From Novosphingobium sediminicola (GTDB taxonomy: Bacteria; Pseudomonadota; Alphaproteobacteria; Sphingomonadales; Sphingomonadaceae), in assembly GCF_014196525.1 (NCBI RefSeq), contig NZ_JACIDX010000001.1, positions 372,001 to 436,000 of the forward strand: a stretch of DNA of 64,000 nucleotides, written 5' to 3'. Shown one piece after another: positions 25,414 through 33,401 of this stretch. The translations under genes were made by a program, and so were the position numbers. How positions within the stretch are numbered: position 1 is the first letter of the stretch; every line of letters starts with the position of its first letter. The notes beneath the pieces were generated by a model. That model saw only the letters and a list, made by a program, of their open reading frames with translations. It searched no databases and had not been told where the DNA came from.

Positions 25414-25461
25414 CGTGCGCGCAATATCGGCCTGATCATCTCAAAAATACGACGAACATTT

Positions 25462-25476
25462 TTAAGGTTACCATAA
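25462..25476. promoter_or_regulatory. near-match CtrA site upstream of Flp copy 3
   Basis: TTAA GGTTACC ATAA fits TTAA-N7-TTAA with one mismatch and sits about 100 bases upstream of the pilin start, in an AT-rich stretch unusual for this window. CtrA control of pilin genes is known in Caulobacter; binding here is inference. Confidence 0.3.
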
Positions 25477-25573
25477 GTAAAACTATCTTTTTGGTATCGC
25501 TTTATCAACACCTTATCAGTATTCCTCCGGGGGTCGGCAGAAACAAGTTGCTCGACGAGACCGGAGACCGACC

Positions 25574-25753
25574 ATGAAATTCTTCAGCAAACTGATCCGT
25601 GACGAAGCCGGCGCCACCGCCATCGAATATGGCCTGATCGCCGCTCTGATCGCCGTTGCCGCGATCACCGCCATGAACGGCATGGGCAATCAGCTCTCGA
25701 CCACCTTCAACACCACTTCGTCGCAGATGTCGGCCGCCAACGCCGCTGCCTGA
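25574..25753 (+). CDS. Flp-type pilin, copy 3
   Basis: 59 residues, MKFFSKLIRDEAG followed by the same ATAIEYGLIAALIAVAAIT core and the same TTSSQMSAANAAA tail as copy 2. It has its own AT-rich upstream region and a strong terminator after it, so it is likely expressed on its own rather than only by read-through. Predicted major or alternate pilin subunit for Tad-type pili, processed by a CpaA-like peptidase not in this window. Confidence 0.92.
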   Translation: MKFFSKLIRDEAGATAIEYGLIAALIAVAAITAMNGMGNQLSTTFNTTSSQMSAANAAA

Positions 25754-25832
25754 TGGGGGTAATCAAGGGCGGCTGAGCCATTTGCCGCCCGCCCCATATG
25801 AGCGCTGTGACCGGCAGACGCTCATGACCAGC

Positions 25833-25868
25833 AAAAAGGGCGCAGCCTGCGAAGGCCGCGCCCTTTTT
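25833..25868. terminator. bidirectional terminator between Flp copy 3 and accA
   Basis: AAAAAGGGCGC and GCGCCCTTTTT form a perfect 11-pair stem around a 14-base loop, with A and T runs as tails for both convergent genes. Confidence 0.88.
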
Positions 25869-25894
25869 CTGTATCCCGCTTAAGGAGCTGCGCC

Positions 25895-26842
25895 TTATTC
25901 GGCGCCGATCGCCAGAAAACGCTCTTCGCGCATCGCCAGCAATTGCTTGGCATCCATCTTGAGCAGCTTGTCCAGCTCCTCGCCAATCGCCTTGCCCAGC
26001 GCCTTGGCCGCTGCATCAGGATCGCGATGCGCCCCGCCCACCGGTTCGGGCACGATCCGGTCGATAACCTTGAGGCCCAGAAGGTCTTGCGCCGTCACCT
26101 TCATCGCCTCAGCCGCATCAGCCGCCTTTTCCGCGGTGCGCCAAAGGATCGAGGCGCAGCCTTCGGGCGAAATCACCGAATAGACCGCATGTTCGAGCAT
26201 CAGCACGCGCTCGGCGCTGGCCAGAGCCACCGCGCCGCCCGAGCCGCCCTCGCCCACGATCACGGCCACCATCGGCACGCGCAGCGCAAGGCAGGCCTCA
26301 GTCGAACGGGCAATGGCTTCGGCCTGACCGCGCTCCTCGGCCTCAACGCCGGGAAACGCGCCCGACGTATCGACCAGCGTGACCACCGGCAGCCCGAATC
26401 GGCCCGCCAGTTCCATCAGGCGAATCGCCTTGCGATAGCCCTCCGGCTTGCCCATGCCGAAATTATGCTTGATGCGCGTGGCGGTATCATGGCCCTTTTC
26501 ATGGCCGATCAGCATCACCTTGCGGCCATTGAGCGTTGCAAAACCGCCGATGATCGCATGATCCTCGCCATACAGGCGATCGCCGCCCAGAGGCACGAAA
26601 TCAGTGAAGATCTTTTCGACATAATCGACGAAATGCGGGCGCATCGGATGGCGCGCCACCTGCGTCTTCTGCCACGGGGTCAACGCGCGATAGGTGCTGG
26701 CCAGCAGGTCGGCGCTCTTGCGCTCCAACCGCCCCACCTCGGCGGAAATGTCGAGGTCGCCCTCGGCCGCCGTTGCGCGCAATTCCTTGATGCGCGCCTC
26801 AAGCGCGGCCACCGGCTTTTCAAATTCGAGATAGGAAACCAT
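25895..26842 (-). CDS. accA: acetyl-CoA carboxylase carboxyltransferase subunit alpha
   Basis: 315 residues, normal for AccA. With AccD it moves the carboxyl group from biotin to acetyl-CoA to give malonyl-CoA for fatty acid synthesis. The N-terminal helix region ([16 protein letters not shown]) is followed by the crotonase-like core: [15 protein letters not shown] near residue 65, [12 protein letters not shown] near 110, [20 protein letters not shown] near 155 and [14 protein letters not shown] near 190, which forms the CoA oxyanion loops, then [12 protein letters not shown] near 225. No accD is in the window. Terminator shared with the Flp genes downstream. Confidence 0.97.
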   Translation of the reverse strand: MVSYLEFEKPVAALEARIKELRATAAEGDLDISAEVGRLERKSADLLASTYRALTPWQKTQVARHPMRPHFVDYVEKIFTDFVPLGGDRLYGEDHAIIGGFATLNGRKVMLIGHEKGHDTATRIKHNFGMGKPEGYRKAIRLMELAGRFGLPVVTLVDTSGAFPGVEAEERGQAEAIARSTEACLALRVPMVAVIVGEGGSGGAVALASAERVLMLEHAVYSVISPEGCASILWRTAEKAADAAEAMKVTAQDLLGLKVIDRIVPEPVGGAHRDPDAAAKALGKAIGEELDKLLKMDAKQLLAMREERFLAIGAE

Positions 26843-26891
26843 GGGGCATGGCCCTAGTGCGCCGCGCAGGTTTGGGCAAGCCTTTCAGCCG

Positions 26892-27791
26892 TCAGCCAAC
26901 CGTTCTGGCCGCCAAAGGGTGCCGCTGGTTCACCAATTCGACCAGACGGGCGGCATCGACATGGGTATAGATCTGGGTCGTGCCGATGTCGGCATGGCCC
27001 AGCAGCGTCTGCACCACGCGCAGATCCGCGCCCCCTTCGAGCAGATGGGTGGCAAAGGCATGGCGCAGCACGTGGGGAGAAAGCCGCGTGGGGTCCAACC
27101 CTGCCCGCGCGCCCAATTCGCGCAGCAATTGAAACAGGCGCACCCGCGTCAGATGCCCATCCTTGCCGGTGGAGGGAAACAGGAAGCGCGAATCCGCTCC
27201 CGCGCCCCTGATCGCGATCCAGCGGCGCAGCACATGGCCCGCGCGCGCGCTGATCGGCACCATGCGCTGCACCCCGCCCTTGCCGGTGATGGTCAGCAAG
27301 GGCGCATCGCGCGGCGCGGAACGGATCGGCAGGGATACCAGCTCGGTCGCGCGCAGGCCCGAACCATAGAGCAATTCCAGACAGGCCAGCGTGCGCAAGG
27401 GCTCGCGCCTGTCGCCTGTGGCCTCTTCCTCGGCGCGGGCGAACAGGATGGCGATATCCTCATGCCCCAGAATGCGCGGCAAAGGTCGGCGCTGGGCCAC
27501 GCGCGGCAGGGCCGGGCTGGGATCGTCCTCGCGCCAGCCCTCGTCGATCAGGAAACCGTAGAATTGCCGCAAAGCCGAGGATTTACGCGCTACGCTGGCG
27601 GGCGAGAGATGCCCCCATGTGGCCGCCAGCCTTTCCAGCGCGGCCACATCGGCGGTTTCGATATCCCCCAGCACATCCTCGGCCCCGCGCAAATCGCGCT
27701 CATAGGCCGCCAGCGTATTGGCCGCCGCGCCGCGCTCCGCCGCCAGCATGGCCAGAAACGCCGCCACCGCAACCGATGGCGCCCGGGTCAC
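26892..27791 (-). CDS. xerD: tyrosine recombinase XerD
   Basis: 299 residues from a GTG at 27791 that overlaps the upstream gene's stop (GTGA); the longer frame of 335 residues has a low-complexity Arg/Gly start. N-terminal SAM-like core-binding domain (residues about 1-90), then the catalytic domain with Arg in GLRATELV near 150, Lys in TGKGGVQR near 172, HVLRHAF near 245 (His-x-x-Arg), and LLGHADIGTTQIYTH near 268 with the second His and the nucleophile Tyr. XerD with XerC resolves chromosome dimers at dif. Being 299 residues with no phage neighbours, it is a housekeeping copy. XerC cannot be fully excluded without tree comparison. Confidence 0.9.
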   Translation of the reverse strand: MTRAPSVAVAAFLAMLAAERGAAANTLAAYERDLRGAEDVLGDIETADVAALERLAATWGHLSPASVARKSSALRQFYGFLIDEGWREDDPSPALPRVAQRRPLPRILGHEDIAILFARAEEEATGDRREPLRTLACLELLYGSGLRATELVSLPIRSAPRDAPLLTITGKGGVQRMVPISARAGHVLRRWIAIRGAGADSRFLFPSTGKDGHLTRVRLFQLLRELGARAGLDPTRLSPHVLRHAFATHLLEGGADLRVVQTLLGHADIGTTQIYTHVDAARLVELVNQRHPLAARTVG

Positions 27792-29674
27792 CCGCGCGCC
27801 ACCGCTTCGGCCGCGATCATCCGCGCCTCGGCGCCCATCCCCACGCGATTGAGCGCCGAGGTGATGTGATAGAGATAGCGCGGCGTCATCTTGGCCCAAC
27901 TGTCGCCCTGCATGCCCAATCCGGCCAACAGCGCCACCAGCGCGGGATTGTTGACGCCCGCCGCCGTGTCGATCGCACCGGTCCAGCGGGTCTGGCCCGC
28001 CACGCTGCCCTTGACCTTGCCCAACAGCGAATCGCGCGTGCTGTCCTTGATCCGCCCCAACCCCGACAGCGCCGCGATCAGCATGGCGCTGCGATGCTGG
28101 CCATCGGATTTGTCATTGCCGATAAAGCTCTCAATCGCCCCCGTATCTGCCTCGCCCGACATCGGCAGACCCAGCGCCAGTTGCGCCCAGCCCGGCGATC
28201 CGGCCTCGACCACCGGCCGCCACAGCGCCGCATTGCCATCCAGCCCGGCGGACAGCATCGAGGCGATCAGATCGCCCGATTGCGCATTGAGATCCGCCGA
28301 GGGCGCCAGACGCGCCGCCGCATAGGCCGTCAGCACCATCCGGGCATAGCGCGAATAAGGGTTGGCCGCCCCATCCCACAATTGCTGCATCGCGGCCACG
28401 CGGTCGGCCGGGGCCACGCCCACATAGGCATCGCGCAGCAACAGCGCGCGCTCCGCCGGTCCGCCGGTGATGTCGTCATTACTGTAAATCTGGCTGTAGA
28501 GATCGACCATCGCCGCGCCCGACAGCACGCCCATCGCGCCCGCCACATCGGCGGCATCGGCGCGCAGCCCCAGCCCCGCCATCGGCGAAAGCGCGGTCAT
28601 ATCGGCATAGATCGGCCCGGCTTTGGCCAGCAGCGCATCGGGCGGGGCCAGCCCCACCGCCAGCGTCAGCCCATGGCGCATCGGGGTCAGGTCATTGACA
28701 TTGTCCCACTCGATCTTGACCGCACGCGCCCGCGCGCCGCCAACGGCGCCTGCATATTTCTGCGCCAGCTCCATATCCATGCCCGAAAGCGCCTTGGCCT
28801 TGCCCAGACGGTCGAGTTCGGACTGGCCGGTGGCGGTGGCCCCGCCATAGGTCTGGCAAATGCTGCGCATTACCTGCCACGGCACATCATCGCGCGCCGA
28901 GGCATTGAGCTGCAGAACCGGGCAAAAGCCGGTGAAATCGCCCGTCGCAATATAGGCATCCATCGCCGCCTGCGTCAGCGAAGCGTCGTAATTGACCGGA
29001 TCGACATCCTGCACCAGCGCGCGCGCCGCCACACCTTCGCCCATACGCAGCAGCAGGGCGGCGCGCAGGGCGGCAAATTCGGCAGGCGCCATCTCGGCGG
29101 GCGCATCCAGCCGCGAGGCCAGCGCCCGGCGCACCAGAATATGGCCCCAGCGCGACACCATCTGGCCATTGTTGCCCGCCATCACCGCGCGCACGAGGCC
29201 CGCATTCTGCCCCGCCAGCGATTGCGGCGCCATGCCGCCCTCGCCCGCATCGAGCAACCCGACCTCTTTCATCGCGCGCTGGGCGCCGGGGGGAATGTCA
29301 TATTTGGGAATGAGGCCCAGCAGCCGGTCAAGCTTATCAGGCGACAGCGCGATCAATTGTTCGAACGAGCTGATCCCTTGGGGCAGCACCACCGGCCCGC
29401 TTGCCGTTGCCACGCCGATGGCGGCAATGCCCGATGAGGCCTCGACCACGGGCTGCGCGGCGATGGTGGGTTCGGGCGTGGGCGCGATGTCAACGCGCGG
29501 TTGGCCGGGGCGAACCGGGGCGGCGGCCGCAACCGGCGCGCGGCTGGGGCGCGGCGCGGGCCGGTCGAAACCGGGGGGCAGCAGCGATTCGGGGCCGCCC
29601 TGCGCCCATGCGCCGCCCGCCCCCAACAGGGCCAGCGCGGAGCAAACAAGGAGAGGTCTGGCAATCCGTTTCAT
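27788..29674 (-). CDS. large exported helical-repeat protein of unknown function
   Basis: 628 residues from the ATG at 29674, which overlaps the upstream gene's stop (ATGA). A clear signal peptide (MKRIARPLLVCSALALLGAG, cleavage after WAQ) is followed by a Pro/Ala-rich linker (about 25-105), then a long Ala/Leu-rich helical region with short amphipathic pairs such as ALRAALLLRMGEGVAARAL that resemble a TPR-like solenoid. Cys residues occur only at FCPVL and SICQTYG near 250, perhaps one disulfide. No enzyme motif. It is translationally coupled to xerD and to the small membrane protein upstream, and is probably a periplasmic or outer-membrane-facing scaffold. Not recognised; it may be specific to sphingomonads. 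Confidence 0.72.
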   Translation of the reverse strand: MKRIARPLLVCSALALLGAGGAWAQGGPESLLPPGFDRPAPRPSRAPVAAAAPVRPGQPRVDIAPTPEPTIAAQPVVEASSGIAAIGVATASGPVVLPQGISSFEQLIALSPDKLDRLLGLIPKYDIPPGAQRAMKEVGLLDAGEGGMAPQSLAGQNAGLVRAVMAGNNGQMVSRWGHILVRRALASRLDAPAEMAPAEFAALRAALLLRMGEGVAARALVQDVDPVNYDASLTQAAMDAYIATGDFTGFCPVLQLNASARDDVPWQVMRSICQTYGGATATGQSELDRLGKAKALSGMDMELAQKYAGAVGGARARAVKIEWDNVNDLTPMRHGLTLAVGLAPPDALLAKAGPIYADMTALSPMAGLGLRADAADVAGAMGVLSGAAMVDLYSQIYSNDDITGGPAERALLLRDAYVGVAPADRVAAMQQLWDGAANPYSRYARMVLTAYAAARLAPSADLNAQSGDLIASMLSAGLDGNAALWRPVVEAGSPGWAQLALGLPMSGEADTGAIESFIGNDKSDGQHRSAMLIAALSGLGRIKDSTRDSLLGKVKGSVAGQTRWTGAIDTAAGVNNPALVALLAGLGMQGDSWAKMTPRYLYHITSALNRVGMGAEARMIAAEAVARG

Positions 29675-29901
29675 CACTTCACCTGTCCGTTCACGCCGAC
29701 CTGTCTGGCCGAAAGTTCCACCGCCACTTCGCGCATCTGCACCGGCCCGCCCTTGATCCACGCCAGCGCCGCAACGCCGCCCGCCGCCATCAAGGCCAGC
29801 ACCAGCCACCAGAACAGCCACCGCCCGCGATGCGATTTGGCCGCTCTGTTCCTGCCCGCACTCTTGCCGCCATCGCGCCGGATCGTGATACTCAACGTCA
29901 A
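29674..29901 (-). CDS. small single-pass membrane protein
   Basis: 75 residues. A basic N terminus (about 1-27, Arg/Lys-rich, cytoplasmic by the positive-inside rule) is followed by one membrane helix near 29-50 (WLFWWLVLALMAAGGVAALAW) and a short outside tail ending QVGVNGQVK. It overlaps the large exported protein gene by a 4-base ATGA, so the two are made together and may form a complex at the inner membrane. It is divergent from aroK, with under 90 bases between the starts. Function unknown. Confidence 0.65.
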   Translation of the reverse strand: MTLSITIRRDGGKSAGRNRAAKSHRGRWLFWWLVLALMAAGGVAALAWIKGGPVQMREVAVELSARQVGVNGQVK

Positions 29902-29984
29902 AATCCTCGAAACAGCGCCCCGAAGCGGGCCAACATCATGCTATGCTTGCGCCGCCGGTTAGCAAAAGTATAGGCAACCCGGCA

Positions 29985-30647
29985 ATGGATGAAGATCACA
30001 CTCTTTCCGAAAGCGCAGCCGAGGCCGTTCATCTGGCCGCCGTTCTGGCGCATATCGACCGCCCCATCGTTTTGGTGGGCATGATGGGCGTGGGCAAGAC
30101 CAGCCTTGGGCGGCGTCTGGCCGCACTGTTGGGCGTGCCTTTTGTCGATGCCGATGATGAGATCGAGAAGGCGGCGCATATGCCGATTCCCGATATTTTC
30201 GCCACTTACGGCGAGGCTTTCTTTCGCGAGGGCGAGCGGCGGGTGATCGCGCGGCTGCTGGGCGAAAACACGCCGGGCGATGCGATCAAGGGGCTGAAGC
30301 TGCCTCACGCGGGCAATGGCAAAGCTGGGCTGAAGGTTTTGTCGACCGGCGGCGGGGCCTTTGTGAATGACGCCACGCGCGAACTGATTCTCGCGCGCGG
30401 GATTGCCGTGTGGCTGGATGCGGAGCTGGAAACGCTGGTTGACCGCACCGCGCGCAAGGGCAACCGACCTTTGCTGAAAACCGGAAACCCGCGCGAAATT
30501 CTCTCCAATCTCAAGTCCAGCCGTGAACCTTTCTATTCGCAGGCCCCGATCAAGGTGATGAGCGGCAACGTGCCCCATTCGCGCACCTTGGCCAGTCTGA
30601 TGGTCTCGCTGGACGAATGGCTTGATGCCCATGGCGCGAAAGGCTGA
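29985..30647 (+). CDS. aroK: shikimate kinase
   Basis: 220 residues from the ATG at 29985; an ATG 14 codons upstream (29943) is open and neither has a strong ribosome site. The Walker A MMGVGKTSLGRRLA near residue 32, the DADDEIEKAAHMPIPDIF substrate region near 56, FREGERRVI near 79, and VLSTGGGAFVND near 120 are all diagnostic. It phosphorylates shikimate at O3 in the aromatic amino acid pathway. There is an insertion (LGENTPGDAIKGLKLPHAG) not found in short AroK proteins, making it longer than the usual 170-175, as in other sphingomonads. It lies 7 bases upstream of aroB. Confidence 0.95.
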   Translation: MDEDHTLSESAAEAVHLAAVLAHIDRPIVLVGMMGVGKTSLGRRLAALLGVPFVDADDEIEKAAHMPIPDIFATYGEAFFREGERRVIARLLGENTPGDAIKGLKLPHAGNGKAGLKVLSTGGGAFVNDATRELILARGIAVWLDAELETLVDRTARKGNRPLLKTGNPREILSNLKSSREPFYSQAPIKVMSGNVPHSRTLASLMVSLDEWLDAHGAKG

Positions 30648-30654
30648 TTGAACG

Positions 30655-31761
30655 ATGCCGATTATTCCTGTCGATATTGCGGGCCGCCCCTATGAAGTGC
30701 GCGTGGGCGCCGGGCTGATCGCGCGTCTGGCCGAAGAGGCGGGGGCGCGTTTGCGCAAACCCGTGGTGCCGATCATTACGGACGTGAATGTGCATAAGGC
30801 TTGGGGCGCTGCGGTCGATGCCTCCTTGGCGACGGCGGGCAAGAGCGCGGCATGGCATATCCTGCCTGCGGGCGAGAGCACCAAAAGCTGGGCCAATCTG
30901 GTGGCGGTGGTCGATGGACTGCTGGCGCTGGAAGTGGAGCGGGGCGACCATATTATCGCGCTGGGCGGCGGGGTGATCGGGGACCTGACCGGCTTTGCGG
31001 CCAGTATGCTCAAGCGCGGGTGCCATTTCATTCAGGTGCCGACGTCGCTGCTGGCGCAGGTCGATTCGAGCGTGGGCGGCAAAACCGCGATCAACACGCC
31101 CGCCGGCAAGAATCTGGTCGGCGCCTTTCACCAGCCCTCGCTGGTACTGGCCGATCTGGATGCGCTGGACACGCTGCCCCGGCGCGAGTTGGCGGCGGGC
31201 TATGCCGAGGTGGTAAAATACGGGCTGATCAACGACCCGGAATTTTTCGCATGGTGCGAGGCCAATGGCGAGGCCATGCTCTCGGGCGACCGGGCGGCGC
31301 GCGAATATGCGGTGGCCTATTCGGTCGCGGCCAAAGCCCGCATCGTGGCGCAGGACGAGTTCGAGACCACGGGTCTGCGCGCCCTGCTCAATCTTGGCCA
31401 CACGTTCGGCCATGCGCTGGAGGCCGAAACCGGCTTTTCCGACCGCCTGCTCCATGGCGAGGCGGTAGCGCTGGGCTGCGTGCTGGCGGCGCGTTTTTCG
31501 GCCCGGCGCGGGCTGATGGGCGCGGATGAGGCCGCGCGCGTGGCGGCCCATATTGCGGCGGTCGGCCTGCCTGCGGATGTGCGTTCACTGGGGCTGAATG
31601 TGTCGGGCGCGCAGCTTGCCGCCCATATGCTGCATGACAAAAAGGTCGATGCGGGGCGGTTAGCGTTCCTCTTGATGCGCGGAATCGGCGGGACTTTCCT
31701 GACCAAGGATGTGACGCTGGAGGAAGTTTCGGCGTTTTTGACGGAAGAATTGGAAGGGTAA
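30655..31761 (+). CDS. aroB: 3-dehydroquinate synthase
   Basis: 368 residues. It converts DAHP to 3-dehydroquinate using NAD+ and a divalent metal. Diagnostic parts: GESTKSW near residue 80, IIALGGGVIGDLTGFAAS near 100, QVPTSLLAQVDSSVGGKT near 128, the metal ligand Glu in AGYAEVVKYGLI near 185, and the ligand-bearing LNLGHTFGHALE near 247 and HGEAVALG near 265. The gene follows aroK in the common aroKB order and ends 5 bases before repeat copy B. Confidence 0.97.
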   Translation: MPIIPVDIAGRPYEVRVGAGLIARLAEEAGARLRKPVVPIITDVNVHKAWGAAVDASLATAGKSAAWHILPAGESTKSWANLVAVVDGLLALEVERGDHIIALGGGVIGDLTGFAASMLKRGCHFIQVPTSLLAQVDSSVGGKTAINTPAGKNLVGAFHQPSLVLADLDALDTLPRRELAAGYAEVVKYGLINDPEFFAWCEANGEAMLSGDRAAREYAVAYSVAAKARIVAQDEFETTGLRALLNLGHTFGHALEAETGFSDRLLHGEAVALGCVLAARFSARRGLMGADEAARVAAHIAAVGLPADVRSLGLNVSGAQLAAHMLHDKKVDAGRLAFLLMRGIGGTFLTKDVTLEEVSAFLTEELEG

Positions 31762-31765
31762 AAAT

Positions 31766-31944
31766 GCGAGGGTCATAACCCTCACGCTCCCATTACTGTC
31801 TGCGTTGCGCTCAACCTATCCCAAGGCTCAAGGTGGAAGCGCCGCAGGCAATGAATAGCCTCCGGCGGTGAAATCTCGCGCGGGGTTGAACTCATGGCGC
31901 AACAAAGACAGTATCGGGGAGCCACGAGGGGCTAGCCCCTCGTG
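31766..31944. repeat. intergenic paired-hairpin repeat, copy B
   Basis: 179 bp between the convergent aroB and gor genes. The left end reads GCGAGGGT, CAT, AACCCTC then CGCTCCC.TTACTGTCTGCG; the right end is the inverse arrangement, GACAGTATCGGGGAGC followed by the perfect 22-base palindrome CACGAGGGGCTAGCCCCTCGTG (31923-31944). Both ends thus match the right end of copy C in inverse orientation. The centre keeps GCGCCGCAGGC and GCCTCCGGCGG but has lost the other arm of the 14-bp repeat. Non-coding. Confidence 0.75.
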
Positions 31945-31964
31945 ATATAATCCCTTCCTACTTC

Positions 31965-33311
31965 TTACCGCATCAACACCAATTCCTCGGCCATCGAGGG
32001 ATGCAACGCCACCGTGTCGTCGAAATCGGCCTTGGTCAGGCCAGCCTTCACCGCGATGGCGACGGCCTGCAGGATCTCCGGCGCATCCGGCCCGATCATA
32101 TGGACGCCCAGCACCTTGTCGGTGGCCACATCGACGATCAGCTTATAGAAACCGCGCTCCGCCCGCGCGTGGAACATGTTTTTCATCGGACGGAAATCGC
32201 TGGTATAAATCTTGATCTCATGCCCCGCCGCGCGTGCCGCCGCCTCGGTCAGGCCCACGCCCCCCAGCGGAGGCTGGCTAAACACCGCGCTGGGGATATG
32301 GTCATAGGCGATGGTGCGGGGCTTACCGCCAAACACGGTGTCGGCAAAGGCATGGCCTTCGCGGATGGCCACGGGGGTCAATTGCACCCGGTCGGTCACA
32401 TCGCCCACGGCATAGATCGAGGGGCAGGAGGTGGCATTATATTCATCCACCGGGATCTGTCCGTTCGCGCCCAGTTCGACCCCGGCATTTTCCAGCCCCA
32501 GCCCCGGCGTCTTGGGCTTGCGCCCGGTGGCAACCAGCACCGCGTCCGCCTCAATGGGCAGGAAACCCTTGGTGTTGACGCAGAGCGAGCCATCGGCCTG
32601 TTTGATGATGCTCTCAATCGGCGCATCAAAGCGGAACTCGATCCCGCGCGCGCGCATCATCGTCAGCAGGCGGTCGGTCAGGCTCGAATCATAGGAGCGC
32701 AGGATCTTGTCCGACCGGTTCACCACCGTGACATGTGCGCCCAGAGCGTTGAATATACCTGCAAATTCCAGCGCAATATAGCCCGCCCCCTGAATCACCA
32801 CCCGCTTGGGGAAGCTCTCCAGATGGAACACTTCATTACTGGTGATCGCATGTTCATTGCCCGGAAATTCGGGCATTACCGGCCACGCGCCCACGGCCAC
32901 CAGAATGAATTTCGCGCTGATCTCGCGCCCGCTGGCCAGCCGCACCGTGTTCGGCCCGGCGATGGTGGCGCGTTCGTGGAAATGCTCGACCTTATTGTTG
33001 TCCAGCGTGGAGGTGTAGGCCCGCTCCAGCCGATCCACATCGCTGGCCACGAAATCGCGCAGCGCCGCCCAGTCGAAGCTCTTCTCGCCCAGCGTCCAGC
33101 CCAGCTTGGCCGTATCGTGCAGTTCCTCGGCAAACTGGCTGGCGTAAACCAGCAGTTTCTTGGGCACGCAGCCCCGGATCACGCAGGTGCCGCCAACGCG
33201 GAATTCCTCGGCCACGGCCACGCGCGCGCCATGGCCGGCCGCGATCCTGCTGGCGCGCACGCCCCCCGACCCGGCGCCAATCACAAACAGATCGTAGTCA
33301 AATTCGGCCAT
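31965..33311 (-). CDS. gor: glutathione-disulfide reductase
   Basis: 448 residues from the ATG at 33311, with GGAG 7 bases upstream; a TTG two codons further is less likely. FAD site VIGAGSGGVRASRIAA near residue 9, redox disulfide in GGTCVIRGCVPKKLL near 40 (CVIRGC spacing, as in alphaproteobacterial and plant-type enzymes), NADPH-binding IQGAGYIALEFAGIF near 170, the second FAD motif YAVGDVTDRVQLTPVAIREG near 300, and the C-terminal LHPSMAEELV with the catalytic His-Glu pair. It keeps glutathione reduced using NADPH, which would also support the GST and peroxiredoxin in this window. Confidence 0.95.
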   Translation of the reverse strand: MAEFDYDLFVIGAGSGGVRASRIAAGHGARVAVAEEFRVGGTCVIRGCVPKKLLVYASQFAEELHDTAKLGWTLGEKSFDWAALRDFVASDVDRLERAYTSTLDNNKVEHFHERATIAGPNTVRLASGREISAKFILVAVGAWPVMPEFPGNEHAITSNEVFHLESFPKRVVIQGAGYIALEFAGIFNALGAHVTVVNRSDKILRSYDSSLTDRLLTMMRARGIEFRFDAPIESIIKQADGSLCVNTKGFLPIEADAVLVATGRKPKTPGLGLENAGVELGANGQIPVDEYNATSCPSIYAVGDVTDRVQLTPVAIREGHAFADTVFGGKPRTIAYDHIPSAVFSQPPLGGVGLTEAAARAAGHEIKIYTSDFRPMKNMFHARAERGFYKLIVDVATDKVLGVHMIGPDAPEILQAVAIAVKAGLTKADFDDTVALHPSMAEELVLMR

Positions 33312-33401
33312 TTTCAAACTCCACCGGGGGACATGTCATTGCGCGCCGATATGGGGCCAGCCACACATTTTGCCAATAGATAGTATGTAACACTGACAAT
33401 A

